This document shows, one piece after another, positions 1 through 8,722 of a stretch of DNA of 64,000 nt. The notes below the pieces were generated by a model, which made no database searches, was not told the DNA's origin, and saw nothing but the letters and a program-made list of their open reading frames with translations. Location of the stretch: contig JAHBXN010000012.1 in the NCBI GenBank assembly GCA_019636475.1, positions 1-64,000 on the forward strand, written 5' to 3'. Every line of letters begins with the position of its first letter. The stretch's first letter is position 1. The translations under genes were made by a program, and so were the position numbers. This DNA comes from Phycisphaerae bacterium. Lineage in GTDB: Bacteria > Planctomycetota > Phycisphaerae > UBA1845 > UTPLA1.

Positions 1-312
1 GGGTTCCTTCTGATAGTGAAAGGTAGCATTGCGAAATAGCCGCAAACGATCGACGAATGGCGACGCGAGGAGCGCGTCGAGTTTTGCGTCGCGCAGTCTT
101 AAGTCCCTCCAGCCCTCTATTGTTAGGTACAGACCTGAGTATGAATAGCTCAGATAGATGCCGGGTTCAGAGTAGAAAAACAGCACAAGCGATGCTTCAT
201 CTCGCATAAACTCCTGTAGCGATTCTTCAGAGAGGGAATTGCGAAAGAGCTTGCGCATTTGTGCAGCATACGCAAAGTAACGATACAAGGTAATGATCTC
301 AAGCTTCGGCAT
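1..312 (-). CDS. Hypothetical protein, C-terminally cut by window edge, HEPN-like RNxxxH motif
   Basis: An open frame runs from an ATG at 312 to the window edge without a stop, giving 104 residues. A GAGG lies about 10 nt before the ATG. It starts 12 nt after the stop codon of the gene at 325-1086 on the same strand, so the two are probably co-transcribed. The visible part is rich in aromatic residues (LFFYSEPG, LSYSYSGLY) and contains RNATFH at residues 94-99. That fits the R-[N/D/H]-x3-H motif of HEPN ribonucleases, which is short and can occur by chance. I do not recognise a named family. A HEPN-type toxin or defence nuclease is a guess. Confidence 0.6.
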   Translation of the reverse strand, partial: MPKLEIITLYRYFAYAAQMRKLFRNSLSEESLQEFMRDEASLVLFFYSEPGIYLSYSYSGLYLTIEGWRDLRLRDAKLDALLASPFVDRLRLFRNATFHYQKEP

Positions 313-324
313 CACGGTCAAACC

Positions 325-1086
325 TCATTTCGACAAGAGCAGAATCTCATTTTCTATTTCTCGGAGACTTGTTGCAATCGATTGCATTGCACCGAGTGAA
401 TCAACGACAAGTTGTTTGGTGATCGTGATCATCCACAAGTCAGCACCAATCGTTGATATATCGAACCACTGCTGCCATCGCGAATCTTTCCGGCTTGCCG
501 CGTCCATATTGAGCTTGAATGCGTTTAGTGGGTCGGTTGGCCATTCATATCCGTGATGCAGCGACTTATTACGGTAAAGGAAGAGTGCCGATACCAGGTT
601 GAATTCAGGGGAATCCGTTGGGATGGCTGAGCCAAACCCTAAAGCTTCGAGCAACTGCTGCGTGCCCTCAATAAATCCCTGACGCGGATAAGACTTGACA
701 TTGAAGACCCACGAAGGACTCCAGCGCTTATATTCATCACCGGGCTTTAGCTGCTTGGTCCAACGCAGATGGCTCTTAATTGCCGAACCGGCCTGCCAGG
801 CCGGCCTCATGATCGCAAATGCGCGGGTAAACAGGGATTCGATAAACGGGCAGATGGCCGCGACGACAGTTTGACTGCAAGCCGCGTCCACAAAACACCG
901 CCCGATACAGAGATCTGCATATATGTCGCCGCCATACTCCCCTGAAAAATCTCCGTTGCTGATCGATGCGTCTTTTTCATCCCCCCAGACGTGAATTCGC
1001 TGAACGAGTTCTTTGAGCGTCTCAAATGAACCAGCCAATCCATAGTGACCGATCGCTCCACCCAGCAGTTCATCCATCAGATTCAT
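325..1086 (-). CDS. Hypothetical protein with HEPN-like RNxxxH motif
   Basis: The 253-aa protein starts at the ATG at 1086, which has a GGGAG seven bases upstream. An upstream in-frame start at 1167 lacks such a site. No named domain is recognised. The C-terminal half contains LYRNKSLHHG, in which R-N-K-S-L-H (about residues 172-177) matches the RNxxxH signature of HEPN domains. The gene downstream, 12 nt away, carries the same motif, so this may be a pair of related or interacting proteins. There is no signal peptide or membrane segment, so a cytoplasmic location is expected. Position in an integrase-bearing island suggests an accessory role, possibly phage defence. This is inference only. 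Confidence 0.6.
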   Translation of the reverse strand: MNLMDELLGGAIGHYGLAGSFETLKELVQRIHVWGDEKDASISNGDFSGEYGGDIYADLCIGRCFVDAACSQTVVAAICPFIESLFTRAFAIMRPAWQAGSAIKSHLRWTKQLKPGDEYKRWSPSWVFNVKSYPRQGFIEGTQQLLEALGFGSAIPTDSPEFNLVSALFLYRNKSLHHGYEWPTDPLNAFKLNMDAASRKDSRWQQWFDISTIGADLWMITITKQLVVDSLGAMQSIATSLREIENEILLLSK

Positions 1087-1541
1087 GCAGCGGCTCCCAT
1101 GCACCAATAACACCCCGCCTTGGCATTCAGAAAAAGACAAGATTGTAGCAACCGTGCTCGCCGTCAAGGTCCCTTCCCAAAGGGTCCCTTCCCTCCGGGC
1201 GATCCACCGTTGACCGCTGCGCGCGGCCGCTTATTTTGCCTCCCATCGATTGCAAGGCCGGAGTGTGCGGTTGCCGCACTGCCACATCAAGAGTATTTTC
1301 TTATCCCGCCTGCAACCATCGAGAACCAATCCGCGTAACCGCAAGGTTGGCTACAGTACCTTCGCGGAGACAAGCGTCTTGTGATCGTCGCCGCCGGGGC
1401 CGCTCAGCAGGTGGGGAACTTGTTTGAAGACCGAAAAGCCGCCGAATAGCCAAGCCCAATGGCGGCCTCGCTCACATCGGCGAGGCTGCCTCTCGTACAT
1501 CCCGCTTGCAACAGGGTGGCTGAACCCGTTCAATTCGGATC
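1087..1541. other. Intergenic region between divergent island genes
   Basis: No convincing gene was found. The stretch lies between the minus-strand hypothetical pair and the plus-strand SIR2 gene, so promoters for both should lie here, but none is clear. An 11-bp direct repeat, GGTCCCTTCCC, occurs at 1168-1178 and 1183-1193. Confidence 0.5.
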
Positions 1542-3143
1542 ATGGAACCGCATCGGCTGATCATTTTGGGAGCGGGTTTTTCAGTACCGGCAGGCTTGCC
1601 CATCAACAACAAACTCATGTCTCTTCTCTTATCACGCTTTGACAGCATGCCGAATGGCGCTCGTTTTCGCGCTAAGCGGGCCATAGAGGACTATCGCGAA
1701 TATCGACGTCTCAGGACCGGCGCAAAGCCAGGCGCTGAAACCATAAACCTTGAAGACTTCATAAGCTACCTGGACTTGGAACACTACCTAGGTCTGAAAG
1801 GTAGCGATACGTTATCCATCGAAGGGAACGATACACAAATATATGTAAGATTCTTGATTGCGAGATTACTCTACGAATGCCAGATAAGGATGAGTGAGAC
1901 CCAGTGGAAACTCTACATTGATTTTGCAAAGCGGCTGAGCCCTGGGGATGTCATCCTGACGTTCAATTACGATACAATATTAGAAACTGCCTGCGACAGG
2001 GCTGGCATTAAGTATCGACTATGTCCTAGTCGCTTTGACGAGGTTCATCGGAGTGGATCGGGAACGCTACGATTTCCAGACGATGAGATCATAATCTGCA
2101 AATTGCACGGATCGATAGATTGGTTTTCCCGCGAGCGGTACGATCGCGGGAAATCTTTACATCGGAAGAACCCGCTCAATTCCGAACCACGGCACGCCGT
2201 CTTCGATAACGAAACAGAATTTAAGGTCGAGCCTCTGGTCGAGCAGCCTTATCCAGAGGATGATCCATTTTCTTATCTATATCGAGCTCGCAATCTGGCC
2301 CCGCTCTTTTCCGATCCGCAGGCGGTAAGCCCAACACCATTCTTGGTTGCTCCATCGCATTCAAAGATCGTTTACTTAAGTCCCTTGCTCGAATTCTGGT
2401 ATGGTTTCAATACGATGGGTGTTTCCAAGTCTCAATTGATCGTCATAGGCTTCTCTTTTCCTGCACAGGACGAGTACGCCTTGGCACCTGTAATAAAGGC
2501 AATTGCTAACTTTCAGAATCACAACGACCCCGGACGCTTCAAGCCGACAAACCTCAAGATCGTGGATTTCCAACAGACACGAGAAGCTCAGGAGCGGTTT
2601 TGTAAAGATCGGCCGTTCATTGACTGGAAAAAGACCGTGTCTTTTTGGAATGGCTTATCGTACGAAATTCTAGATCAGGTCGTTGAACCCTCCACATTCC
2701 ATGGAAGGCCAATCGATAAGAAGGACTGGCCGCGTGCGCCTCAGAGGACTCAGAGAAAGTACGAAGTAGCATTTCCAGTCGAAACCCCGTCTGGCGACTT
2801 ATTCGGTACGGCGATCCTGCAATGGAATTCTGCAAGCGGAATCGAGCAGTTCGCGGAGAAATGCGGCATCGACCTTTCAAAGTGGTGTCCTGTGGCGATC
2901 CGAATCTCTGGAGGAAAGGATAGGGCGAGCGTGACGATACTGGCGGCATCTGCGGATGACTACAACCAACTGGACTCTGAATCTATCAACATCGCTGCGC
3001 ACACCGATGATGGAATCATCTACATCCAGGAACTGAAGTGCCCGCTGGCATCACCCGAATTGCTGCATTCACTCGGAAAGCTGAATACGATCTTGATTCG
3101 CAACGATCTTGGCGCAGTGGAGGAAGTGCGCCAGATCAAATAA
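1542..3143 (+). CDS. SIR2-like domain protein, possible NAD-targeting defence effector
   Basis: The 533-aa protein has a nucleotide-binding start, IILGAGFSVPAG (GAGFS at residues 10-14), then LTFNYDTILE (Asn142), KLHGSIDWF (His189) and a late VIGFSFPAQDEY block (about 301-312). These match the conserved points of the SIR2-like fold used by bacterial anti-phage NADases and related sensors. Known members bind NAD and often deplete it on infection. The last ~130 residues (about 400-533) form a separate region I do not recognise and could be a sensor or oligomerisation part. No TIR, STAND or HerA partner lies alongside, and the base composition is more AT-rich than the integrase gene. Defence is inferred from family and location; a housekeeping SIR2-like enzyme cannot be excluded. 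Confidence 0.8.
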   Translation: MEPHRLIILGAGFSVPAGLPINNKLMSLLLSRFDSMPNGARFRAKRAIEDYREYRRLRTGAKPGAETINLEDFISYLDLEHYLGLKGSDTLSIEGNDTQIYVRFLIARLLYECQIRMSETQWKLYIDFAKRLSPGDVILTFNYDTILETACDRAGIKYRLCPSRFDEVHRSGSGTLRFPDDEIIICKLHGSIDWFSRERYDRGKSLHRKNPLNSEPRHAVFDNETEFKVEPLVEQPYPEDDPFSYLYRARNLAPLFSDPQAVSPTPFLVAPSHSKIVYLSPLLEFWYGFNTMGVSKSQLIVIGFSFPAQDEYALAPVIKAIANFQNHNDPGRFKPTNLKIVDFQQTREAQERFCKDRPFIDWKKTVSFWNGLSYEILDQVVEPSTFHGRPIDKKDWPRAPQRTQRKYEVAFPVETPSGDLFGTAILQWNSASGIEQFAEKCGIDLSKWCPVAIRISGGKDRASVTILAASADDYNQLDSESINIAAHTDDGIIYIQELKCPLASPELLHSLGKLNTILIRNDLGAVEEVRQIK

Positions 3144-3251
3144 TCGAGCGATCATTCGTAGCGTTTTCCAGTGAAATTAGGATTCCTGGATAGTCGAGCG
3201 AGGCTCGTCGGCACAAAGTGCCGTGTGTCTGTCCGGGCAAGTCTATTGATT

Positions 3252-4613
3252 TCAACCAATCTTCTGAGCAACGACCGCCGCAACCGCTGTATCACGTTCG
3301 GCGTAAACTTCCGTCACGCCCACATGCTGATGACCAAGCATCACCCGCGCCGCCTCGATGCCGTATTCCTTTCGGACTCGCGTCGCATAGCTGTGCCGCA
3401 GTTGATGCGGATGCCAGCGGGGAATCAGCACGTCGCCTGATCGGCCGACACCGTTGCACGTCTTGCACATCCGCCGTCGCTTCGATTCAAGCGTGATTTC
3501 GCCACGGCCTTCGCACGATTCGCACTTCGGTTGTCCAGCCTTCGCTCGTGCATCGCGATCGGCCCGCACACACGCCCGATCAATCGCCCGACGATAGGAG
3601 CCCACGTCATACGCTTCGCGCGGCACGCGACGCGGCTTCTGCTTGCGATTCGTCCCCGGTCGATTTCCGAAGACGAGCGGCGTTTGTCGTTTCTCTCCCC
3701 GGCGCTTGAGCCACTCGGCGACCGCGTCCGCCGGCCGGAACAGAAAGGCTTCAAGCACATTGGTAAGCCACGGCCGCAAGACCGCCTGCGACTGTGGCCC
3801 CAGGAAAATCTCACGGTCGTGTTCCGCGTAGTCCGTCTTATGAAAGGCAGGCGTGTATTTCCACAGCGAGCCGGTCATATCAAGATCGCAAGCCCGCATG
3901 ATGCACACTTCGCCAGGCCGCATCCCGGTGAGTCGCTGCAACTCCACCATCGCCCTCACCGGCGGCAGCAGGTAGGGCAGCACCACATCGACATGAGAGT
4001 CAGCGACCGGCCGCACCTTCTTCGGTTCCGCAGCAACCGATTCGCCGCGACGAAGGCCCTCGACCGATGAAAGCCCGTGCCACACAACCGGCGGGATCAT
4101 CTCTTCCCGCACGGCCCACTTGAAGCACATCTTTACGACTTTTGTGTTGTCGTTGACCGTCTTCCGCGATCGCCCCGTCCCGATCCAATAGTCGCGCGCC
4201 TGAACGAGCGCCTTCGGCCCGAACTTCGCCGCCGGGATCATCCCGAACAGGTTCTTGATGACGGAAAGCGCCGTCTTGATCCGGCTCATGATGCGCGGGA
4301 ACTGCCGCCTTGCCCCGTATTTCCGCTGGCAATGCTCCAGGAAGGCGAGCAGCACTTCGGCGACCGAGACGCTCTCGCACTTCGACTCAACGCCACCGGG
4401 TGAATCCTCGTTTGCTATCAGCCGCCGACCGTTGGCGAGCCATTCGCCGATCAGCTTTTCATACGCCAGCCGCGAAGAATCGGCATCGTACGGCCCCAAG
4501 TAATGATCGCGACCGGAGAGCGTGACCACGGCACGGCCGGAGGGCTTATGCAGCCGGAGGGAAGGAACGCGGGGTTGATTGGATACGGATTTTTCGAGCA
4601 ATTGCAAGGACAT
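3252..4613 (-). CDS. Tyrosine recombinase/integrase with inserted CXXCXGXG zinc finger
   Basis: The 453-aa site-specific integrase has the phage-integrase catalytic set: Arg232 in TGMRPGE, probable Lys259, His403 and Arg406 in HQLRHSYATR, His428 in LGHQH and the nucleophile Tyr437 in VTEVYAE. An N-terminal arm and core-binding domain precede the catalytic part. Between Arg232 and His403 lies an unusual insertion with two CXXCXGXG units (Cys364/367 and Cys383/386), the pattern of a DnaJ-type zinc site. The start at 4613 has a GAGG eight bases upstream. The gene ends inside the island and begins 117 bp from the tRNA, consistent with integration at that tRNA. A 14-bp palindrome lies just upstream. 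Confidence 0.92.
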   Translation of the reverse strand: MSLQLLEKSVSNQPRVPSLRLHKPSGRAVVTLSGRDHYLGPYDADSSRLAYEKLIGEWLANGRRLIANEDSPGGVESKCESVSVAEVLLAFLEHCQRKYGARRQFPRIMSRIKTALSVIKNLFGMIPAAKFGPKALVQARDYWIGTGRSRKTVNDNTKVVKMCFKWAVREEMIPPVVWHGLSSVEGLRRGESVAAEPKKVRPVADSHVDVVLPYLLPPVRAMVELQRLTGMRPGEVCIMRACDLDMTGSLWKYTPAFHKTDYAEHDREIFLGPQSQAVLRPWLTNVLEAFLFRPADAVAEWLKRRGEKRQTPLVFGNRPGTNRKQKPRRVPREAYDVGSYRRAIDRACVRADRDARAKAGQPKCESCEGRGEITLESKRRRMCKTCNGVGRSGDVLIPRWHPHQLRHSYATRVRKEYGIEAARVMLGHQHVGVTEVYAERDTAVAAVVAQKIG

Positions 4614-4636
4614 GGTGCGAACCTCGAAGCGACAAT

Positions 4637-4650
4637 CCGGTAATTACCGG
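4637..4650. promoter_or_regulatory. 14-bp perfect palindrome upstream of the integrase, candidate operator
   Basis: CCGGTAATTACCGG is a perfect inverted repeat 23 bp upstream of the integrase start codon. Its place between the start codon and the tRNA fits an operator for autoregulation or an excisionase/repressor site. Function is inferred from position and symmetry only. Confidence 0.4.
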
Positions 4651-4729
4651 GTTGCTTTTCGCTTCAGGCCGCACCGCCCTGACATCAGGCGGGTTCGCAA
4701 ATCCTGCGATCGGCGTGCTTTAAGGAAAC

Positions 4730-4802
<73 letters not shown>

Positions 4803-5005
4803 ATCGTGAGCCGGGCAACTTAGGGCCTGTGGCCTAATCTGTCAAGGCCTGCAGCACTCTCGCCAACGTGTTCCAATTCTAAGACGACAGCCTGCCAATT
4901 GTGATGATAGATCATGGAAGCCCGCATCATGTCGAATCCAACGTCGCTGGAGATAGCGTGATCGGTGATTCCGGATCCACAGGAAGCTTCGGAGCGCCGG
5001 CATCC

Positions 5006-5500
5006 CCTTCAGGCGATCTTGATGTTGTCGGTGTTGACCATGCTGCCAGGCGCGAGGAGTTTGCACGCGATAGACCAGTTCGGCCGCAATCATGGCCGGT
5101 CGTTTGCGCTGCGGCGGCGCTTGAATCACTCGTGAGCATCTGCCGTGCTGCGCGACGTTGCACAATCTGTTCACCGCGCTGGATCACAAAACCTTCGAAC
5201 AGACCATCCGTCGCCGGACCATGGGTCGGGTGTCGGCCGGATGGCAGTCCGTGTCGATCGATGGCAAGACACTGCGCGGGGTGCAGGGCCATCAATTTTG
5301 CCGGGGTTCACTGACTGGCAACTTTCGCCCGCGAAGCGCAGATCGTGCCGGACCATATTCCGGTGGATGCGGGGACGAACGCCCTCCCGTCGGGGATTCA
5401 CGCAATCCCACCCAGCGCGTCAGTCCCGATCACAAGCCAACTCAGCTGGATCCGCCGATCGCACATGAGATCAACGGAAATTATTCCGATCGTGCTTAAC
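5006..5500 (+). pseudogene. Degraded ISAs1-family transposase
   Basis: Broken reading frames keep parts of an ISAs1-type transposase. One frame reads LTMLPGARSLHAIDQFGR and NHGRSFALRRRL before a stop near 5130. A second frame continues with ATLHNLFTALDHKTFEQTIRRR and then SVSIDGKTLRG, the conserved DGK(T/A)LRG block. The match then fades, with a possible late HEINGN trace near 5460. At least one frameshift and stop codons interrupt it, and no clean terminal inverted repeats were identified. It lies between the initiator tRNA and the lysine aminotransferase gene, on the far side of the tRNA from the integrase. Confidence 0.75.
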
Positions 5501-5568
5501 TCATGCGCAATACCACGCTGTCTCCGGTTCATCGACCACGGCACACGACGCCCCACTGCTACGTCCAC

Positions 5569-6903
5569 CTATCGCTTCAGCGCGTCCTGCATCAATGTGA
5601 TCGACTCTTCGATGATCTCGGGACGGATGTCCAGCACGGGTCGCAGGCGGATCGACCGATCTCCGCTTCTTAGAACGAGCAGCCCACTCGCGAAGCAGTT
5701 ACGCCAGAATCGGTTGCGAGTCTCGGCATCGGCCATATCGAACGCCAACAACAGGCCACGACCGCGAACTGTGGTGATCTGCGGCGTCGAATCGGCAAGT
5801 CGGCTGAGCTTGTCCAGGAAGAGTTGACCCATCTCCCGGGCGTTTTCAACGAGCCCCTCCTTCTCGACGATATCGAGATAGTGTGTCGATCGGACCATGT
5901 CCGTGAAGTTGCCGCCCCAGGTGGAATTGATGCGGCTGGGCTTTCGCCACACATTGTCCTTTACTTCGTCGAGACGTGCCCCTGCCATGACACCGCAGAC
6001 CTGCGCCTTCTTTCCGAAGCAGAGCAGATCCGGAGTCACGCCGAAGTGCTGGTAACACCAGTTCCGACCCGTTACGCCCATGCCCGACTGCACCTCGTCG
6101 AATATCAGCAGCATTTCGTGCTCATCGGCGATGCGGCGCAGCGTTTCGAACCACTCCTTTCGAAAGTGCCGGTCGCCGCCCTCGCCCTGTATCGGCTCGA
6201 TGATGATCGCACAGATGCGATGCGGCCGCGATGCAATGGCCTTCATGATTTCCGCTTCGGACTGCTTCTCATCCGCGACGGCTTTCTCCACCCTCCGCGG
6301 TTCAGGCAGAGAAAAATCAATCGCCGGCGAACTGACACGCGGCCAATCGAACTTCGCGAAGTAGGCTGTCTTGTTTGGATCCGTGTTTGTCAAAGACATT
6401 GTGTACCCGGATCGGCCGTGGAAGCAGTGCCGCAGATGCAACACCTCCGTCCCGATTTCGCCGCGACCGGCTGCCAGATTCTTCTGCACCTTCCAATCCA
6501 TCGCGGCCTTGAGCGCATTCTCGACGGCCAGCGCCCCGCCTTCAATGAAAAACAACTTCGGCAATTCCGGCGTACCCACGACACGAACAAACGTGTTCAC
6601 GAACCTCGCCATCTGGACGCTGTAGACATCGGAATTCGCTACTTTGATCGAAGCTGCCGCGAGCAAATCGTCCTGAACTTCCGATCGCTGGAAATGCGGA
6701 TGGTTGAACCCGACGGGCATGGATGCATAGAAGCTATACAGATCAATGAGCGAACGATCAGAGTGTGCGTCATAAAGCCGACATCCGTGACTTCGCTCCA
6801 GATCGACGACAATCTCGAAGCCGTCGACGAGTATGTGCTTCTTGAGTTCGGCAAGAACGTTGGTCGGATTGATCTTGGCGGCAGTCGGGGATTGAGTTCG
6901 CAT
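5569..6903 (-). CDS. lat: L-lysine 6-transaminase
   Basis: The 444-aa protein is a class III PLP aminotransferase closely matching L-lysine epsilon-aminotransferase, which moves the 6-amino group of lysine to 2-oxoglutarate, giving aminoadipate semialdehyde (piperideine-6-carboxylate). Visible family points are FIEGGALAVENALKAA, the metal-free PLP Asp in LLIFDEVQSG, the PLP lysine block LLCFGKKAQVCG, and STWGGNFTDMVR. The length matches the family. The start at 6903 is preferred because GGAG lies seven bases upstream; an ATG at 6918 lies before that site. No lysine pathway partners lie nearby, so a role in lysine degradation or osmolyte/secondary metabolism is open. Confidence 0.9.
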   Translation of the reverse strand: MRTQSPTAAKINPTNVLAELKKHILVDGFEIVVDLERSHGCRLYDAHSDRSLIDLYSFYASMPVGFNHPHFQRSEVQDDLLAAASIKVANSDVYSVQMARFVNTFVRVVGTPELPKLFFIEGGALAVENALKAAMDWKVQKNLAAGRGEIGTEVLHLRHCFHGRSGYTMSLTNTDPNKTAYFAKFDWPRVSSPAIDFSLPEPRRVEKAVADEKQSEAEIMKAIASRPHRICAIIIEPIQGEGGDRHFRKEWFETLRRIADEHEMLLIFDEVQSGMGVTGRNWCYQHFGVTPDLLCFGKKAQVCGVMAGARLDEVKDNVWRKPSRINSTWGGNFTDMVRSTHYLDIVEKEGLVENAREMGQLFLDKLSRLADSTPQITTVRGRGLLLAFDMADAETRNRFWRNCFASGLLVLRSGDRSIRLRPVLDIRPEIIEESITLMQDALKR

Positions 6904-6918
6904 TGGACATCTCCACAT

Positions 6919-7587
6919 ACCAATGGCCTTCGCATGGGCTGACGCCAGGCGAGGCGACGGAAAAAGTCTGATTCGCAGGGATTGTTGACGAATTGATCGG
7001 CTTGAAAGCCGCTGCGTCTCTGAACAAGGCGACGCGCAGGCCGAAGCAAAATTGCAATCATTCGCGGCGCATTGTCACGGGATGGCCCGAGGGGCGCTCA
7101 TTCGTTGAAGATTTTGGACATGAAGTCCGCGTGGCCGATTGTGTGCCTGCGCGCGAGCACGCCGAACCAGCGACGGATGCCGTGTTGCCAGCACTGAATC
7201 AGGTGTGCCGTGAGTTGTTCGGAAGCGCCAATCACAAGCCACTCCGTGGCAAATCGAAGCCCGCGTGCGAACCGCCGCTCCCCGTCTCCGTGAATTCAAT
7301 TCAGACTTCACGGATTCGAACGCGGAATGGCGATCCGTCCGAACGGACATTCGTAGCATTACCTCGATATTCTATCGACAGGCAGGTTGAGGGGTCAAAC
7401 ATGATGGGATCGGAAGCAGGGCCTTTCCGGGGCAAACCCGGTCCGAAATTCTTGTGCGAACCATCCACACGGAGTAAGGTCCATCTCGCTTTTCTTGCCG
7501 CCCGCGCGGCTACCCATCGACCGCAGCGGAGCATCTGGATAATCAGGGACTCGGTTCCGACTGGGCCGTTCCCGGGGAAGATTCGAC
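6919..7587. other. Intergenic region of about 670 bp
   Basis: Open frames exist on both strands here, but none has a recognisable protein or a good start site, and they overlap each other. The region should contain promoters for the divergent aminotransferase and metallo-fold genes. No RNA gene or repeat was recognised. Confidence 0.4.
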
Positions 7588-8322
7588 ATGACATCGATCA
7601 ACGAGATATCACCCGGCATCCATCGGATCAGCATCCTCTACCCCGAGATCAACCTGCAATTCAATCACTTCCTGGTGGTTGATGAGGAGCCACTGCTCTA
7701 CCACACCGGTATGCGGCGCATGTTTCCGGAGGTGCTGGAAGCGGTGCGACATGTGATCGACCCCGCCACGCTCCGCTGGATCGGGTTCGGCCACTTCGAA
7801 GTGGACGAATGCGGTTCGCTCAATGAGTGGCTTAAGGTTGCACCGCAGGCACAGGCTGTTTCGGGTGTGGTCGGATCACTGGTGAATCTCAACGACTACG
7901 CCGACCGTCCGCCTCGAGTGCTAACGCCGGACGACACGCTGGTCACCGGCGCTTTCCGCTTCAGACACCAGCCAACGCCGCACCTGCCGCACGGATGGGA
8001 CGCAGGCGTGCTTTTCGAGGAGACGCAGCGCGTGTTGTTCTGTGGCGATCTGTTCACGCACAACGGCGACGTAGAACCTCTGACCGATTCGGATGTTCTC
8101 GGGCGAACGCGCGAGTCGCTCGCCGCATTTCAGGCCGGGCCGCTGATGGACTACATGCCCTATACACCGAACACGCGCCCCCTGCTGGAGGGACTGGCCG
8201 CGCTTCGCCCCAAAACGCTGGCGATCATGCACGGCAGCTCGTACCGAGGTGACTGCGCGGGGGCCCTTCTCGACTTGGACGGCGTGATGAAGGAGATGCT
8301 CGGATCGCCGACGCACCGATGA
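7588..8322 (+). CDS. Metallo-beta-lactamase-fold protein of the flavodiiron (ODP) type
   Basis: The 244-aa protein starts with ISPGIHRISILYPEI and carries the diiron ligand pattern of flavodiiron proteins: GHFEVDECG (H-x-E-x-D), a later histidine in PTPHLPHG, aspartate in VLFCGDLF and histidine in AIMHGSSYRGD. In the family this site reduces oxygen or nitric oxide, usually with an FMN flavodoxin domain in the same chain. Here the flavodoxin part is missing, so the protein would need a separate electron donor, or it may be a sensor or hydrolase. The ATG at 7588 follows a GGGGAAG. It stands alone with no operon partner. The fold is clear; the reaction is inferred. Confidence 0.8.
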   Translation: MTSINEISPGIHRISILYPEINLQFNHFLVVDEEPLLYHTGMRRMFPEVLEAVRHVIDPATLRWIGFGHFEVDECGSLNEWLKVAPQAQAVSGVVGSLVNLNDYADRPPRVLTPDDTLVTGAFRFRHQPTPHLPHGWDAGVLFEETQRVLFCGDLFTHNGDVEPLTDSDVLGRTRESLAAFQAGPLMDYMPYTPNTRPLLEGLAALRPKTLAIMHGSSYRGDCAGALLDLDGVMKEMLGSPTHR

Positions 8323-8722
8323 GCATCCTCGGCAAACCGCGGAATGCCATTCCGCGCGGCTCACCTGCACGGCATCCGCCTGAAGTTCCCCGCCGTATCG
8401 AGTTTCCTGTGCGAACCGTTCTGTCGGCAGACTGTCGCGCCGAATCCCCGATCGACCGAGCGCCCCGGTGAGCGCGTCGACGGGCTTTCTCGTTGAGCAA
8501 ACCGGACCAGCACGATCGAGGATGGATTTTTAAGAGCGGTCTTGGCTTGAGCATCTTCGGCGATTTCTCGTCTGGCTCGGGCTTTCACGGATGGCGTCGT
8601 GTTCGAGCAAAGTTTGTGTTTCGACTTTTCTCGACGGCGCTCAGCCTGTCCACGGCATCGGTATTTTGCGGCGCCGGTCGAGAAGTCGTGGGTAAATTCG
8701 AGTTCGACACCCTATGCCGAGA
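8323..8722. other. Intergenic region of 400 bp between convergent genes
   Basis: This lies between the stops of two convergent genes. No gene, hairpin-plus-T-tract terminator or repeat was recognised. Confidence 0.4.

Noticed and set aside
5824-6942. A 372-codon plus-strand frame opposite the lysine aminotransferase gene
   Set aside because: Antisense to a convincing enzyme gene, with no recognisable protein and unusual His/Arg content.
6993-7682. A 229-codon plus-strand frame between lat and the metallo-fold gene
   Set aside because: No domain, no good start and an overlap with the clear start of the next gene; composition is Arg/Pro-rich.
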